Source: Apiotrichum sp. Y4204 (taxonomy: Eukaryota > Basidiomycota > Tremellomycetes > Trichosporonales > Trichosporonaceae). From it: a DNA stretch of 64,000 nucleotides. The notes beneath the pieces are model-generated. The model saw nothing but the letters and a program-made list of their open reading frames with translations, did not search any database and was not told where the DNA came from. The translations under genes were made by a program, and so were the position numbers. Shown piece after piece: positions 48,443 through 60,200 of this stretch; positions within the stretch are counted from its first letter, which is position 1; every line of letters begins with the position of its first letter. The stretch covers positions 1 to 64,000 of the forward strand of contig JAMYHL010000045.1 in NCBI GenBank assembly GCA_025531455.1, written 5' to 3'.

Positions 48443-51400
48443 ACCAAGCTGATCCCCCCAAAGTCCGTCCCATGGCCCGATCTCTCGAGGGCGAGCTTTT
48501 CTCTGTCTCTTTCCAATTCTCACTGCCGCTCTCTTCCCCCGGAGCACAAATTTTTCTTACTTTCATCCCCATCAAAAGCAGCATCAATGTCACCGGCAGT
48601 TCGATTGGTGTGCGTACCGTTACATACGCGTGTAGTGAATCACGCAAGTGTGCTAGACGGCTCAATAGGCTAAAGCGCTAAAAGTCCGCGTCCCATGCGC
48701 GTCCCAACGCGCCAACGTACCACAACGTACCAACCGTTCCCGGCAGACAACGTAAACGTGGTCACACGCGGTCCGCCGGTCCAGTCAACCAGGTGGAGGC
48801 CGGAAGCTGATTGGCTCCCGGGCCGAGTGGCGGTAAGGACATTCCCGGAACAGCTCGGAAATTGCGCCTCGGAATCGGAGATGCGGCGCCGCAGCACCGA
48901 GATGGCGGCGGAGATGCGGCGCCGGGTACGCCGGACCGTTCAGAATCAAATCCCACGCATGCGGCCCACTCCCCTCCGAGGCAAACAGCACCAACACCCT
49001 CTGCTTTGGTGTCGTGGCCGCGGGCGAGGATCGCTCATGCCTTGGTCGGTCGGCTGGCTGATGCACTCGCTCGGCATCTCGGGTGACTGACCAGCTAGGG
49101 TGGAGATTCTCGGATGCAGTAACCGCTTGCGCGGTCCCTATCATGTCGGGTCTCCGCCTCGGGCCATGCCGTGTAAACTCTGTTATTCCGTCGTCTGGAG
49201 GTCCCCAGTCCGGCGTCGTTGGCCCCCGTCGTCCCGCCGTCGCATCAAGAGATCGAAGCCGCCAGTCTGCCAGTGCTCAGTCCGTGTGTCGCGCAGCCCC
49301 GTGCATACTGTCAACTGTCGTCCGATGTCTCACAGCCTTGCTATCCAATCTTTTTCATCGACGATAAAGGTTTGGGGGTGTTGCTGACATCCAGTACCTC
49401 CCGGACGACGTGTCTGACTGAATCTCCCAGGTGACCGACCCAACCGGCGACTGATAATTACTGCCGCCATTCCATGACTCAGAGGCACTGCGAGGGTGAG
49501 TCAACCCAGCAGCAATCGCATCCCACCCTCAGGGATTGGACGATCTCTTGTTATCGGGGCATGTCACCACCACATCATATACCGTTATTTCAACACCATT
49601 CATCAGGTACTGTCTCAGAACAATCTCCTCAGGCCGTCGGGCACAAGCTGTGCATGCCCTACCCCAGAGTCGTCGTTCTTGGCCCTTCCCGCATCACCTT
49701 CCGATTTTTCCCGTGCATGAGTTGCATGGGCCGCGGTGGCACGTGAACGCTCAATGCCCGTATGCCGTACACGATCGAAACCCACGATCATGCTTAGGCT
49801 ATGACGTCACGCTCGACGGGGACCCCGACTTCCACGTGTCGTCCCGAGACATCATCATTCCCGTTGGGGTAGATAAGGCTTTATCGATAAAGGTGCAGGG
49901 GGCGCAGAGAACCCCAGAACCCTTTGAGATAACAACTGCTGACTGAGGTCTGCCACCGCCCCGGAGTGCGGCACAGGATGAGAAAGTGATATTGGTATTT
50001 ACTGAATTTTGCAGGGTCCGATGTTTGAGATTTGGTATCTGTTTTGACCTTTGGTACTAACTCTACCAATGACTTGACCAGCGCCACAGGTCTTGGCATA
50101 GACCCACCTGAGATAGGATGTGAGGCCACCACCAAATTCCAATCTCGGAGGATCAATTCCTACGCTCGCAGTCTACGAAAATGATATTTTGGATCACGAA
50201 GGTTGGAGGAACTCACATTTGGATGATAGGGGGACAATTGGACGAATGTTCGCCACCCATAAAGCCTGGCGCTGGATCCAGGCGAGTTATCAGCACCATT
50301 GAGCGTCACATCGGACGTACCCAGCCGTATGGGACTAGGCGCAATTATTGCTGACGTTGGTCCTCGCCCACTAGATCGTTATCCCTCGGCAGCGATGGAG
50401 GCGACAGAACAGATAGCCACGGGGTGGAGGAAAGAATGTCCTTTATCAGTTCGAATTCTGAGATCAGGCGGTTTTACTTACAGCTTCGGTGGTTCAACAG
50501 GAGGGCATCGATGCTAAGCCGAACATCAACAGCCTGAGAATTGGTCTTGACAGTGTACGATACGATTGTCCTCTGGTTCGGATTGTGTCGAGATCGGCCG
50601 CCGTGGATGGGTGTCTTGTGTCGGCGTTTGAGTGGTCCGTCGAAAGACGCCTGGCGAGGCACCAACATCCTATCGTCCACGAATGGATTTGATAAAATGT
50701 CGAGTGGTTGTCGGGGACTATCACTACGTTGAGTGAAGTTGACCGGAGATCCGAGTTAGAGCCATTCGAAAGCGCACGACGGGCTCATCGAAGGGCGCGT
50801 AATATGTTCAATGGCAGCACGCCCACCCTTCCGATAGTGTTCCTGTCTTTCTTGGGATGGCGTTTACAGTATGATATTCGACGCGCCAAGGACCAGGATC
50901 AGAATTGTGGGAATCTGCCTTCTCCCGTACGCCTTTTATCGAGCTCTGTTCCCGGCAGCATTGTTCAAGGTGCAGTCCAAAAATCTACCCTGGGGCGCCG
51001 AGTTGCGACAAGGCAGTTGCGCTTCGGGTGGGCAATTACGCGCCCCTTCCCGACATGGCTGTCTCGACCTCACGAAAGAGCGTGTCCGACATGTAAGCTC
51101 CAACTTCCATTCGTGCCCAGTTCCACCCAGTTCCAGATGCCGGATGCCGGCAGCTGGGTGTCTGAGACTGTCGACATGAATGGTCATTTGAATGCTGGCC
51201 ATTTACCTCCCCCCAGCTGCAGGGGACGCATCTGTGGGATCCAGATGGGGCCAGGCGCGATCTGATGTGTTGTGATCAAAATGCGCAAAAGCCAAAAGTG
51301 GGGGGCTAGGAGTACTGGGCTTCAGACGAGGACGAGGAGGGTTTCGTTTCATTGGAATGACAGTGCGGGCCGTGAGCTCAGGCTACCGAGTTCGATCGTG

Positions 51401-53298
51401 TGTCAGCCCTGACTTATTGAGGATCCCAACTCCAAGGCCGTCGAGGAAATGACCTTTACCGAGGAAATCTGACTCGAAGATGTTCAAGCGGCGTTTCTTC
51501 ACTGTACTTTCTCGCTCAGCATGACTTGCTCACGCTCAAATTGCGGCGACTTTGGTTTGAAACAGAACCTTCCAAACGGTACGTCTAGGGAGGTTGGGAG
51601 GTTGCTCACGTCCTAGGAGAGTGGTTTATTAGGCACGTGTCGCGGATGGGACTTGTGAAGTCCACCCTTTGAACACGGCCTCGACAAGGGAAGCGAACAG
51701 CGTGTGATAAATGACCTCCCCTCAGAGCAAGAGAGGTTGTCCGTCGGGGATTCCTCCAACAGATTGGTGTCTTCAATGACATCGTCGCGACAAAGTACGA
51801 GGTATAAATAAAAGCGACAGCAGCGCAAAGATCAAGACGGTGGCCCTGGGACGGCACGATGTAGATGGGAGGGGCGTGGGGCAAGCAACAGCGGCGACGG
51901 ATCACTGTCCAACGTCCAACAGCGTCTCCAGCGACCCAGTTTCTTCCGTGTCCCCGGCATTCCAGTGTCAAGGTCTCCACGAGACACGCTACGAGACAAG
52001 CGAGTTCGACGACAGTACTTCATCGCGCAGCCTAGGTCCGCCTTTGGCCTTCTTGAGCACTGAACACAGAATGGGGACCCACAGTGGACTGCGAGGACCG
52101 CAGTTCCACAGCGTCGTGGTCCAGAACCCCGCAGTCGGGGGGTGGAAGATATGGCTTTTATGCTATATGCTTCTTTACCTTTCCCCCTGACGTCCCTTCC
52201 AAGACTGCGCCGACTACGGATGCAGACCGCCGAGTCTGCCAATCTGCCGCCGAGAACCTAAAACCCCAATTACTCGAAAGGCGTGGACACTACCAAAGAC
52301 GAAACGACGCCGCTGAGAAAGGCGCGTGCTCTACATCCGTTCAGCGCGTCCCGTGCAGCTCCGCTTTGGCATGACCAGCCACTCTGGGGTCGGTCGGGAC
52401 TGTGCGTTTTGGGTCCGACTGGCTCGATGTGCCTGGCAGTCTTACAGCACAGCGTCTCGTTGCCCATGTATGAGCAGCTGTGCTCTGGACCCGCTCGGGA
52501 TAGCACTGGGGCCATCACGGACATCGCCGCAAGCGGGGACGGGCCCCCTGTCGCCCCCAGTAGCTGAATACAATACAGTACAGCCCGGATTGATGGTCCG
52601 AAGGTGCCACTGCATGACTGGCGTGAGGCTGACTAGAACCGGAGATCTCCTCACTGTCTTCGGTGTTGGACAGCTTACAGCCACAAGACAAAATTCCGCT
52701 TCTCAGCGCTCTGCTCAAACTCCAACTAGTGGCCATACTGTGACTGGGGCTGGTTGTCTCGACATGGTCCGGGTCCGTCGAGCGGTAGGCCTTCTTTTCA
52801 CTGGTACGGAACGCAGACTCTACCCCGTCCTCATCATGGAAAGGAATCTAGCTCACCGGCAGCCACAGCATGTCTCGCACAGATCGTGGCTGTCAGCGGT
52901 CGCTGCTGGCGAGATCAATTTCACGGGTCCATAAATCCATAATCGCTCACACAGCATCCACCACCAGTGCTCTACCACGACAGTATACGCTCCCTGTGGC
53001 TGATCGGGCCCCATTCTCGTGCCTAAAAACCAGCGTTCCACACTGGTGGGCGGCCCCACTCCGGCCGTATCCCATTGTGTGCTGGCGGTGGATCAGCCAC
53101 CGGGCGTCGACAGAGGAATCCCACTTTGCAACTTTCTAGTCGTAGTGGGTCAGCTTGGCGGCACTGGCGGCGTACGCGTTGAACTGAACCCTAACCGCCC
53201 TTAGTGCACTTTTAGCGGGTATTCTGGATCGCGTCGTTTTCAGGGTCGTGTCGCGACACTACGGGTCCGCCCTTTCATCCCTACGACAGAACGGTATG

Positions 53299-53323
53299 CG
53301 GTACAACGGTACAACGGTACAAC
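53299..53323. repeat. cggtacaa tandem repeat
   Basis: Three contiguous copies of the 8-bp word cggtacaa. Confidence 0.8.
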
Positions 53324-53998
53324 GGGGGCACTCAAGCGGGCATTCGGCAGGCGGTGCGTACGTACAGCGGCGGAGAGGCTGGTAGGAGTGCGTTCTACGC
53401 GACGTGATTCTCCCCGCCGCTTTCGGACACCCACCATACACGATAGCTGGCGGTCCGCAAATCTTCGTTTTACAAGTCGCAATCTGCAATGCCGACATAG
53501 GCCGACTCGGTACAGCATGCATGCCGGCGGCGCGTACGCGGGGTGAGCAGCGTTCACTGTGGGTGGTCGGGGGCGTGTCAGGCCGTGCAAGGGGCGCTGA
53601 CCCGAGTCCAACAAAGGTACCGACCGCAAACCAGCCATCTCGAGGTGGACGCCGGAAATGTTGCCGACCGCCCATTCCCATTGGACCTTAATCATGAAAT
53701 GACATGAAATGACATGAATCCGACCAGCCACCGGGTGTCTTCGTGAATCGTCGTGACCATCGCGACTGGCATGCCAGCAGAGCATGTGATCCTTTTGTGA
53801 TTCTTGCGATCCTGTGGTCCTGTGATCCCTGCAAAATCTCTGATCCTGCAGCTGTAATTTACTGTCGCGCGGGCGCGTCTTCTTGGCTTCCCTTGTTCCC
53901 CGACCAGCCCTGCATGGAAGCGCCATCTCTTGATCTCGGGACAGGGTTTCCTTGGAGACTACCCATGAGCACAGACAGCTGAAGGGCCGAGCGCTGAG

Positions 53999-54036
53999 TC
54001 CAGCTCTAGCTCTAGCTCCGGCTCCAGCTCCAGCTC
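53999..54036. repeat. agctc(c/t) hexamer array
   Basis: About six imperfect copies of agctct/agctcc, each containing the palindrome agct, lie about 80 bp upstream of the TATA box of the GH18 gene. They may be a clustered binding site or a simple repeat. Confidence 0.6.
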
Positions 54037-54112
54037 CGAAAGACATGGCGGCTGACGGCTGCGGTGCGCCGGCTCGCTGGCCCAGACTGCAGGAGCCATC
54101 TCGTCCGCAGTC

Positions 54113-54119
54113 TATATAA
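54113..54119 (+). promoter_or_regulatory. TATA box of GH18 gene
   Basis: TATATAA lies 265 bp upstream of the GH18 ATG, followed about 25 bp later by a CT-rich cttcctcttttcccc start region. In the leader the 14-mer gagcctggttgctc occurs twice, at about 54208 and 54245. Confidence 0.5.
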
Positions 54120-54383
54120 CTGGAGCAGCATGGTGTCTCTTCCTCTTTTCCCCATCCCTCAACAGATCAACCCACGACGTGCCGGCCCACGTCTAACGAA
54201 TAAGTATTGAGCCTGGTTGCTCACCACCGAATCGAATCGCCTAGAGCCTGGTTGCTCCTCCGCCTCGACACGCGCTAATTCATTGACCTGTTAACGATCC
54301 TAAGCCAGGTGCTTCGACATCCCCCCATTCCCCCATCCCCCATCCCCCCTACCCTACCTACGTACGCTACGCACGACACGATA

Positions 54384-55413
54384 ATGATCCGCCAGCTCGT
54401 CCTCGCCCTCTTCGGGCTTCAGCTCCTCGGCCTCGCGGGTGCTGCCCCCGTTCCCCGCGGTCACAGTGAGTTAAGACCTTTCAAACCTCCGCTGACCCCC
54501 AGACGAACCCCGCTTCGACGACGGTCTCTGGAACCCTACCAAGTATGACAAGCCGGGACTCTCCAACGGCCCCACTGCGCCGGCCCCCGCGGGCCCGCAG
54601 CCCGCCACCCCAACTCCCCCGCCCGTCCCCGACATCCCCATCCACCCCGTCGGCGGCGTCAAGGGCCCCCACAACGTCATATACACCCTTACCGGCGGCC
54701 TCCCCTCCAACCTCGGGGGGTTCAACACGCTCATGCTCGCCTTCTGGACGACTGATGGAATCTTTGGCGCCGCAGCCGAGTGGGCTGCGCTCAGCCCGCA
54801 GGACCGCGCCGCTCGTCTCAACGCGTACCACGACGCAGGCATCAGGGTCATGGTCGCCGCCTTTGGCGCAAACGACCTCCCCACCGGGCGGGACCCGGTG
54901 GCCGTCGCTGCCCAGATTGCCGACTATGTAAACTCGTACCAGCTCGACGGTGTTGATATCGATTACGAGGACACGGCCGCGCTCTACGGCGGCTCGGGCG
55001 CTGGGTGGGTCTCGACGCTCACCCGTGAGCTCAAGAACCGCCTCCCCGGCAAGCTCATCTCGCACGCCCCGCAGAGCCCGTACTTCAACTCGGGCGGCGG
55101 CTACGACGCGGTGCACGCCGCCGTCGGCGACCTTATCGACTTCTACAATGTGCAGTACTACAACCAGGGCGGCGACGAGGGATGCGCGGCGTCGATCGCC
55201 GGCGTCAGCCGCCTCCTTGCGGCTGGCATCCCTGGCGACAAGATTGTCTTCGGAAAGCCCCTCACCCCCATCGACGCCAACACTGGATACTTGTCGCCTG
55301 CTGAGCTGGCGACGTGCCTCAGCAACAGGCCGGACGGCTGGTCCGGATCGGTCATGTTCTGGCAGTGGCATGAGGGCGATGCGCCCAACATGTTCGCGGC
55401 CATCGCTGCCTAG
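54384..55413 (+). CDS. secreted GH18 chitinase-like glycoside hydrolase
   Basis: A protein of 330 residues with one 37-nt intron (about 54466-54502). A signal peptide is present (MIRQLVLALFGLQLLGLAGA). A short Pro-rich linker (APAPAGPQPATPTPPP) follows, then a GH18 TIM barrel. The catalytic motif LDGVDIDYED matches DGxDxDxE with the Glu proton donor kept, so the enzyme should be active on chitin or related N-acetylglucosamine linkages by substrate-assisted catalysis. Further barrel strands are visible: LMLAFWTTDG, IRVMVAAFGAN, LISHAPQSPYF, IDFYNVQYYNQGG, IVFGKPL and GSVMFWQWHEGD (the terminal W). It has no chitin-binding module or GPI signal. It is preceded by a TATA box and converges on the Cys-rich surface protein gene. 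An endo-N-acetylglucosaminidase activity is the alternative. Confidence 0.9.
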
Positions 55414-55737
55414 ACGCCTTGTGCTTGGCCTAATCCGCGACTCTGCCCCCAATGGACATTTTCTGAAATGCCGCGCCTGCTTCCGACTTCGAAAGTTACC
55501 CACATACTTCTACCCAACATAATCCTTATACGTCGACTAATTTTCCGTAGAGTCCATAGTATATGATGCATAGTATGTTGCTGCACTGGAATGGGACGTG
55601 TGCAACGGGTGCATGACAGCTGTACGAGAGCTGGTGTCGAGCATCGTCACAAACCCCTACTGTTCTGATATTATGACAACGACACATTCTCAACCCATGT
55701 CCATAACGGCGAAACCCAAAGCGATCCTCGACGCCTC

Positions 55738-56451
55738 TCACAAAAACACAAGCGAGACGCAAGCAGCCACCACCGTCATCGTGGCCGCCCCGATCCGGAC
55801 CCCACCGCTCTTGGGGCTGTAAGGGTTGACCGTGGGATTCGGCGGGGGTGAAGTGAGGACGCCGGGCGCTCCGAGCACCTTGCTCGGCCCGTTCTGAGAG
55901 GTGGACGCGGAGCCTGCCGAAGAGGACGGGGGCCTAGCGCTGAGTGTCACTGGTGATGGATCGGGGAAGATTGCGGGGGTTGGGATCAGAGTTGCTGATG
56001 ACGGCGCCTGCGGCGCGCGGGGCTCAAGTACCAGCGGAGCAGGCATGTCACCACCGCACACAGCGGCCATGCGCGCCAGTGCCTCGCGGACGTCGGATTC
56101 GCTCGCGCCGCTGCCGAGCATGTCGCACTGCACGCAGGCGGCCACCTGGTCCCAGGTCTGCAGTCAGATTACTCCATTCGTCCAGCTCGGGCACTCACCG
56201 CGCAGAGGGCGCTGCACCCGGGCTTGGATGTTGCGGAGGTGCACGCGTCCAAGAGAGGGAAGAGGGCGGCGCAGCGCACCTGGCATGCGGGGAGGGTGGA
56301 TGCGAGGATAAAGCTCAGCTCGTCGGCGCCGTGCGGGGCGTGGGCGGCAATGTCGGCGGCGAGGATGGGACTCGTGGCCACGACTGGGGTAAGTGCGTTT
56401 CGAGGCGCGCTTCGACTTACGGATCGCGGAGAGGAGGGCGAGGATGCGCAT
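55738..56451 (-). CDS. small Cys-rich secreted, probably GPI-anchored protein
   Basis: A protein of 211 residues from three exons (introns 37 and 41 nt). The N-terminus MRILALLSAILVATSPILA is a signal peptide. The mature part has eight cysteines spaced C-x3-C-x9-C-x8-C-x3-C-x8-C-x2-C-x22-C in helix-like sequence. A long Ser/Pro/Thr-rich stalk follows and then a hydrophobic C-terminus (IGAATMTVVAACVSLVFL) with no charged tail, as in GPI precursors. Probably a cell-wall or surface protein. The eight-Cys count recalls CFEM proteins, but the spacing does not fit well, so the family is unknown. A TATA box lies about 80 bp upstream. Confidence 0.75.
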
Positions 56452-56529
56452 ACTGTGCTAAGAAACGGAGAGGGGAGAGTGGAGAGTGGACGGAAAGGGC
56501 AGCGTCAAAGTCACCAGCCCAGGCGGTCC

Positions 56530-56537
56530 TTTATATA
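56530..56537 (-). promoter_or_regulatory. TATA box of Cys-rich surface protein gene
   Basis: On the minus strand TATATAAA lies about 80 bp upstream of the ATG at 56451, followed by a short GC-rich leader. Position and sequence suit a core promoter. Confidence 0.5.
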
Positions 56538-56720
56538 CACTGCGCGCACAGACCCCTCAGGCAGCCCAAAGAAGATGCAGAGCACAGCTCACACATGATC
56601 GCGCAGCGTACTCTGCGTGTGTACAATACGTGTCTCAGCCGCTGTCCTCATGTCCGAGCTCTTTGTGTGGGTGGCGCTGTGTATAGGATGTTTGTGTCGA
56701 TTCATTCTTTGTTATTGTTT

Positions 56721-56749
56721 GTGGATTGTGGATTGTGGATTGTGGATCC
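56721..56749. repeat. gtggatt tandem repeat
   Basis: About four contiguous copies of the 7-bp word gtggatt in intergenic DNA. Confidence 0.8.
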
Positions 56750-57277
56750 ACGCTGGATCACCAGCACGGTTCTGTGTGTATCTGGATACAGCGGAAATGC
56801 GGAACTAGAGAATCGCAAGCCAGATCCACCCCACTCCGGCGCGAGGCATCATGCACACCTCGACAACATCCTCAGCGGACCGTGCTCGCCTGGCGCAAAA
56901 GTACCAAGATGCCCCCTGAGTTATGGCCACATGTTCGAAGGATCAGAGGGTTTGGCCCGTGGCCGCACCGCGAGGACGAGCCGCAGCGACACCATCATCC
57001 GCGATCGCGCTTCTCGCAGTACAGTGCCTGACGCCGGTGTGCGCAGGACCCGGCGCTCGGATGGGGGCCTTTGGCAGGACAGGTGCGTGGGGCCTCCAAC
57101 TCGGACGGACATCAGGCCCCGTGGGGTACAGAGTGCACCTGCAGCCGCGCATAGGAGACGCTGGCCGTTTGTAAAGCGACTTGTTATTATGTCAGTTCCA
57201 TAGCTGGCCGGTCAGTGGGTCCGCCCCGATCAGATAATGTACATTATGCATCGTCTCCGTCCGAGATATCCCACTTC

Positions 57278-60200
57278 CTACTGCTGCCGCCCCGCCCCGC
57301 CCTCAATCCGCCACACCTTGATGACTCCACTCCGGTCCGCGCTGACAACACAGGTACTGAACGGCGTCTCAACGAGGCCGAGCGCGCAGATCGAGTCGTA
57401 GTGTGGGCGCAGTGGCTGGCGCTGCGAGTTGGCCGCGTGCTGCTGGGCCGTGCGCTCCTGCGTGCCGGCCAGCGGGCGGGCGTTTGGCAGCGTGTAATAC
57501 ATGCTTGGCGAGTTGTTCACCGCTTTAAATGTCACGTCCTTGTCCCGCGGGCTGCCGCATACCACGAAGCCGTCGCCTGGCCGCCCGAGGCCCCAATACC
57601 GGATCACCCTGTCGTCTCCGGCAGTAATCACCCACCCGGGCTTGACGGCTCCTTCCTCCAGTCGTGAGGGGGTCAAGGAGGCGAAACCGGTGCCCACGAG
57701 GAGGGACTGCACGGAGGGCTCATCGACGCTGTCATGCGCAACGGAGGGGACGCCGCCGCGCCCGCCCGCCAGCTCGGCAATGAGGTCGGACGGCGTCTTG
57801 AGCACGTCCCGAGACGGAGGCGGCGGGGCGCGCGATGAAGGCCGGCTGGATCGCACCTCGAATACCTCGACGAGCTTTGATGTCTCGATATCGTACGTTT
57901 CCACCAGGGGCGAGTCGCTATTCGGCTCGGGGTCATCGCGGTTGACGCTCGCCATGACCCATCGGCCTCTTCCTCGAGTTGGATGAAGCGCGAGCGCAGT
58001 TACGCCGCTGCTCGCTGCCCAAGACTTGAGGAGCAGACCAAATCGCAGATCCCACAGACTCAGTGATCCCGTAACCGTCCCAATCACAATCCAGTGCGTA
58101 GTGGGGCACACGGCCGAGATGGGACCAAGCTGTAGGGGATGCTGGTGACGCGACTTGAGCTCCATGGACCGCATGTCGAGGACGCCAATCATACCCGACG
58201 ACGTGACCACCAGAAGCGACGAGTCTGTTGTTAGTGCAGCTCCTGTGGCACCACTCACCCAGTATGTGCGACACATGCAGCACGTATCCCTCGTCGGGAC
58301 CACACCGCCATGTGCGGATACACTCTATCCCTTTATATCGGTTCGTGCTGGACCCCGACGACGACACATACACGCGAATGAGGTGCAGGCTGCCGTCCTC
58401 GGCGGCAGCAGCGAGACAGTGCGTGTCCTCGATACGGCACATGGTCGCGATCGGCGCGTCCATGCGGTACGTCAGCCTAGGCTTGCCGGATACGCTGCGC
58501 TCGAGGCGCGCATTGTCCCAGATGTGAATCGTCGAGTCCTCCGAGCTCGTCGCAAAGAACAAGTGGTCGGGTGACGGCACAATGGCGGTGACCGCGCCCG
58601 TGTGGTGCGGAAAGTGCGCAATCATAGTGACATACTGCGGCGTTGAGCCCTTTGGCCGCGGCCCGCGCTTCCTGTGCGTGGCGTGAACGCGCGGACCGAG
58701 ATCGAGTAGTGGCTCGCGGTAATTTTCCAGATCGACCTGCTCGAGGAACGCCCGCACGCCGGGGTCAGCACCCTCGTACGTGCTGCTGTACGGTGCGAGT
58801 GGCGCGCCAACTGCCGCAGGCTGTGACGGTGCAGACGCCACGGGTGTACTCCGTCCAGACTGAGACTGATCCGGAATGGCCGTTGACCCTATCGCAGTTG
58901 CGTTCACAGCTCCGATCGCGGGCGCAGCCTTTGAGTCGATGCGATGATGTCGTGGCTTTGGGTTTGTGGGGTCCACTGTGGATGATATTGCGGATTCGGC
59001 GGGACTCTCCGGCCGGGTATCGCTCGGCAGGTCCATGGAGGCCTGGCGATTCGTTTCTAGTGCTGCAAGCCGCTTCCACAGCTCATCCGCCGGGCTGTCC
59101 GCCGTCCCTCTTGCGCTGCGGCTCGCAAACGACGTGCGTCGGCTGGGTGTACCAACGAGATCTGGCCGGAGGCGACGAAGGCCGAGCTTGGTCTCTGATA
59201 CGCCAACAGTGCGAGGCGAGATGAACACCGTTTGCGGAGTGACGCCGAGATTGATCAGCGAAATAGACTTGCCGGACGTGAGCGCCGCTTCAGCAGGTGT
59301 TGGCATGTCTGCGCCCTCCCGACTGATGTCAGCTAAAAACAGAAGAACCTCGCAGCTCACGCTCGGCTCGCCTGTGCCTGCTTAACGATAAACTCCTTCA
59401 TAGCCTTGATCTTGCGCTCGTCCTTGGCAGAGATGCCCTTATCCTTGAGCTGCGGCTGGTCGTGCCCGAGTTTGGATGTCGCGACCTTGGTCAGCGTCGA
59501 CTTGGCGGTCGCGCGGCTCGGCGTAATGTCCCAGAATCCCGGTGGCGACTTTTGCAGCGCCGCCATCTTTGCGTTCTGGAGAGTGGAGCGCGATAGCTGG
59601 GGTCAGGGGGGGGTCTGATTATCATTTACTGTTCGCAACCAGACATACCGGCGGAACGAGGGCGGAGAGGATCGAGTCTTCGTCCAGCGTCACGACGTCA
59701 GCACGGAGCGCCTGCCGCACAGATGGGTAGAGGATGCACCACGCGTCGGCAGTGGAGACCTCTCTTGCGGCCGCGGCGACAAAGCCCGCAGTGCCCTGCC
59801 GGATCCATGTATTGGGATGGTAGAGGAATCCCTGGACCGCGACAAACACGTCCCATATGCGCATGCGCGGGAGGAGCGAAAGCGAGGTGAGCGCCGAGAG
59901 TGATGCAATCACACGTGCAACGACGACCTCCTCGGGATCTGGCGTCAGTAGGTTGGTGGATGTACTGGAGACCTACCAGCAAGGGCCTGGAGCATGAGCG
60001 GGAGGACATACTCCTCCACGGCCTTGACGCCGATGAACGCGCCGACGCCCACAATGCCGTCAAAGAACGCGAGGCGGAGCTGCCAGTCACGGTCGTTGAG
60101 GTACGTCATCATATGGCTGAGGACTACCTCGGATGACTTCTGGCGGCCGAAGAAGAGACACAAGTCCGAGATGGAGGCGAGCAAGCTACGCTTTACGTTC

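Larger units (their letters stand above)
47766..54383. other. 6.6-kb gene-poor region
   Basis: No gene is recognised. Short frames on both strands lack domains. Features seen: a T20 run at 48423-48442, a repeated gagatgcggcgccg near 48879 and 48911, an 8-bp cggtacaa tandem at 53299-53323, a 10-bp atgaaatgac tandem at about 53694-53717, and an agctc(c/t) hexamer array at 53999-54036. The right end, from about 54000, is the promoter and leader of the GH18 gene. No transposon protein or terminal repeat was found. Confidence 0.5.
56452..57277. other. intergenic region between surface protein and VPS15
   Basis: Holds the promoter of the minus-strand surface protein and the 3' flank of VPS15. A gtggatt tandem (about four copies) lies at 56721-56749. 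A 419-codon plus-strand frame runs from 55944 to 57203, but half of it is the antisense of the surface-protein exons, and it shows no domain. Confidence 0.6.

Noticed and set aside
52326..52934. 202-codon plus-strand frame in the gene-poor region
   Set aside because: Random-looking composition with scattered Cys and Trp, no domain, no suitable splice context.
53240..54046. 268-codon minus-strand frame upstream of GH18
   Set aside because: No domain or codon bias, and it includes the hexamer repeat and promoter region; judged to be chance.
33965..54383. Centromere hypothesis for the gene-poor block
   Set aside because: A normal gene sits in the middle, the block is short, and no retrotransposon clusters typical of centromeres in this group were recognised; chromatin data would be needed.
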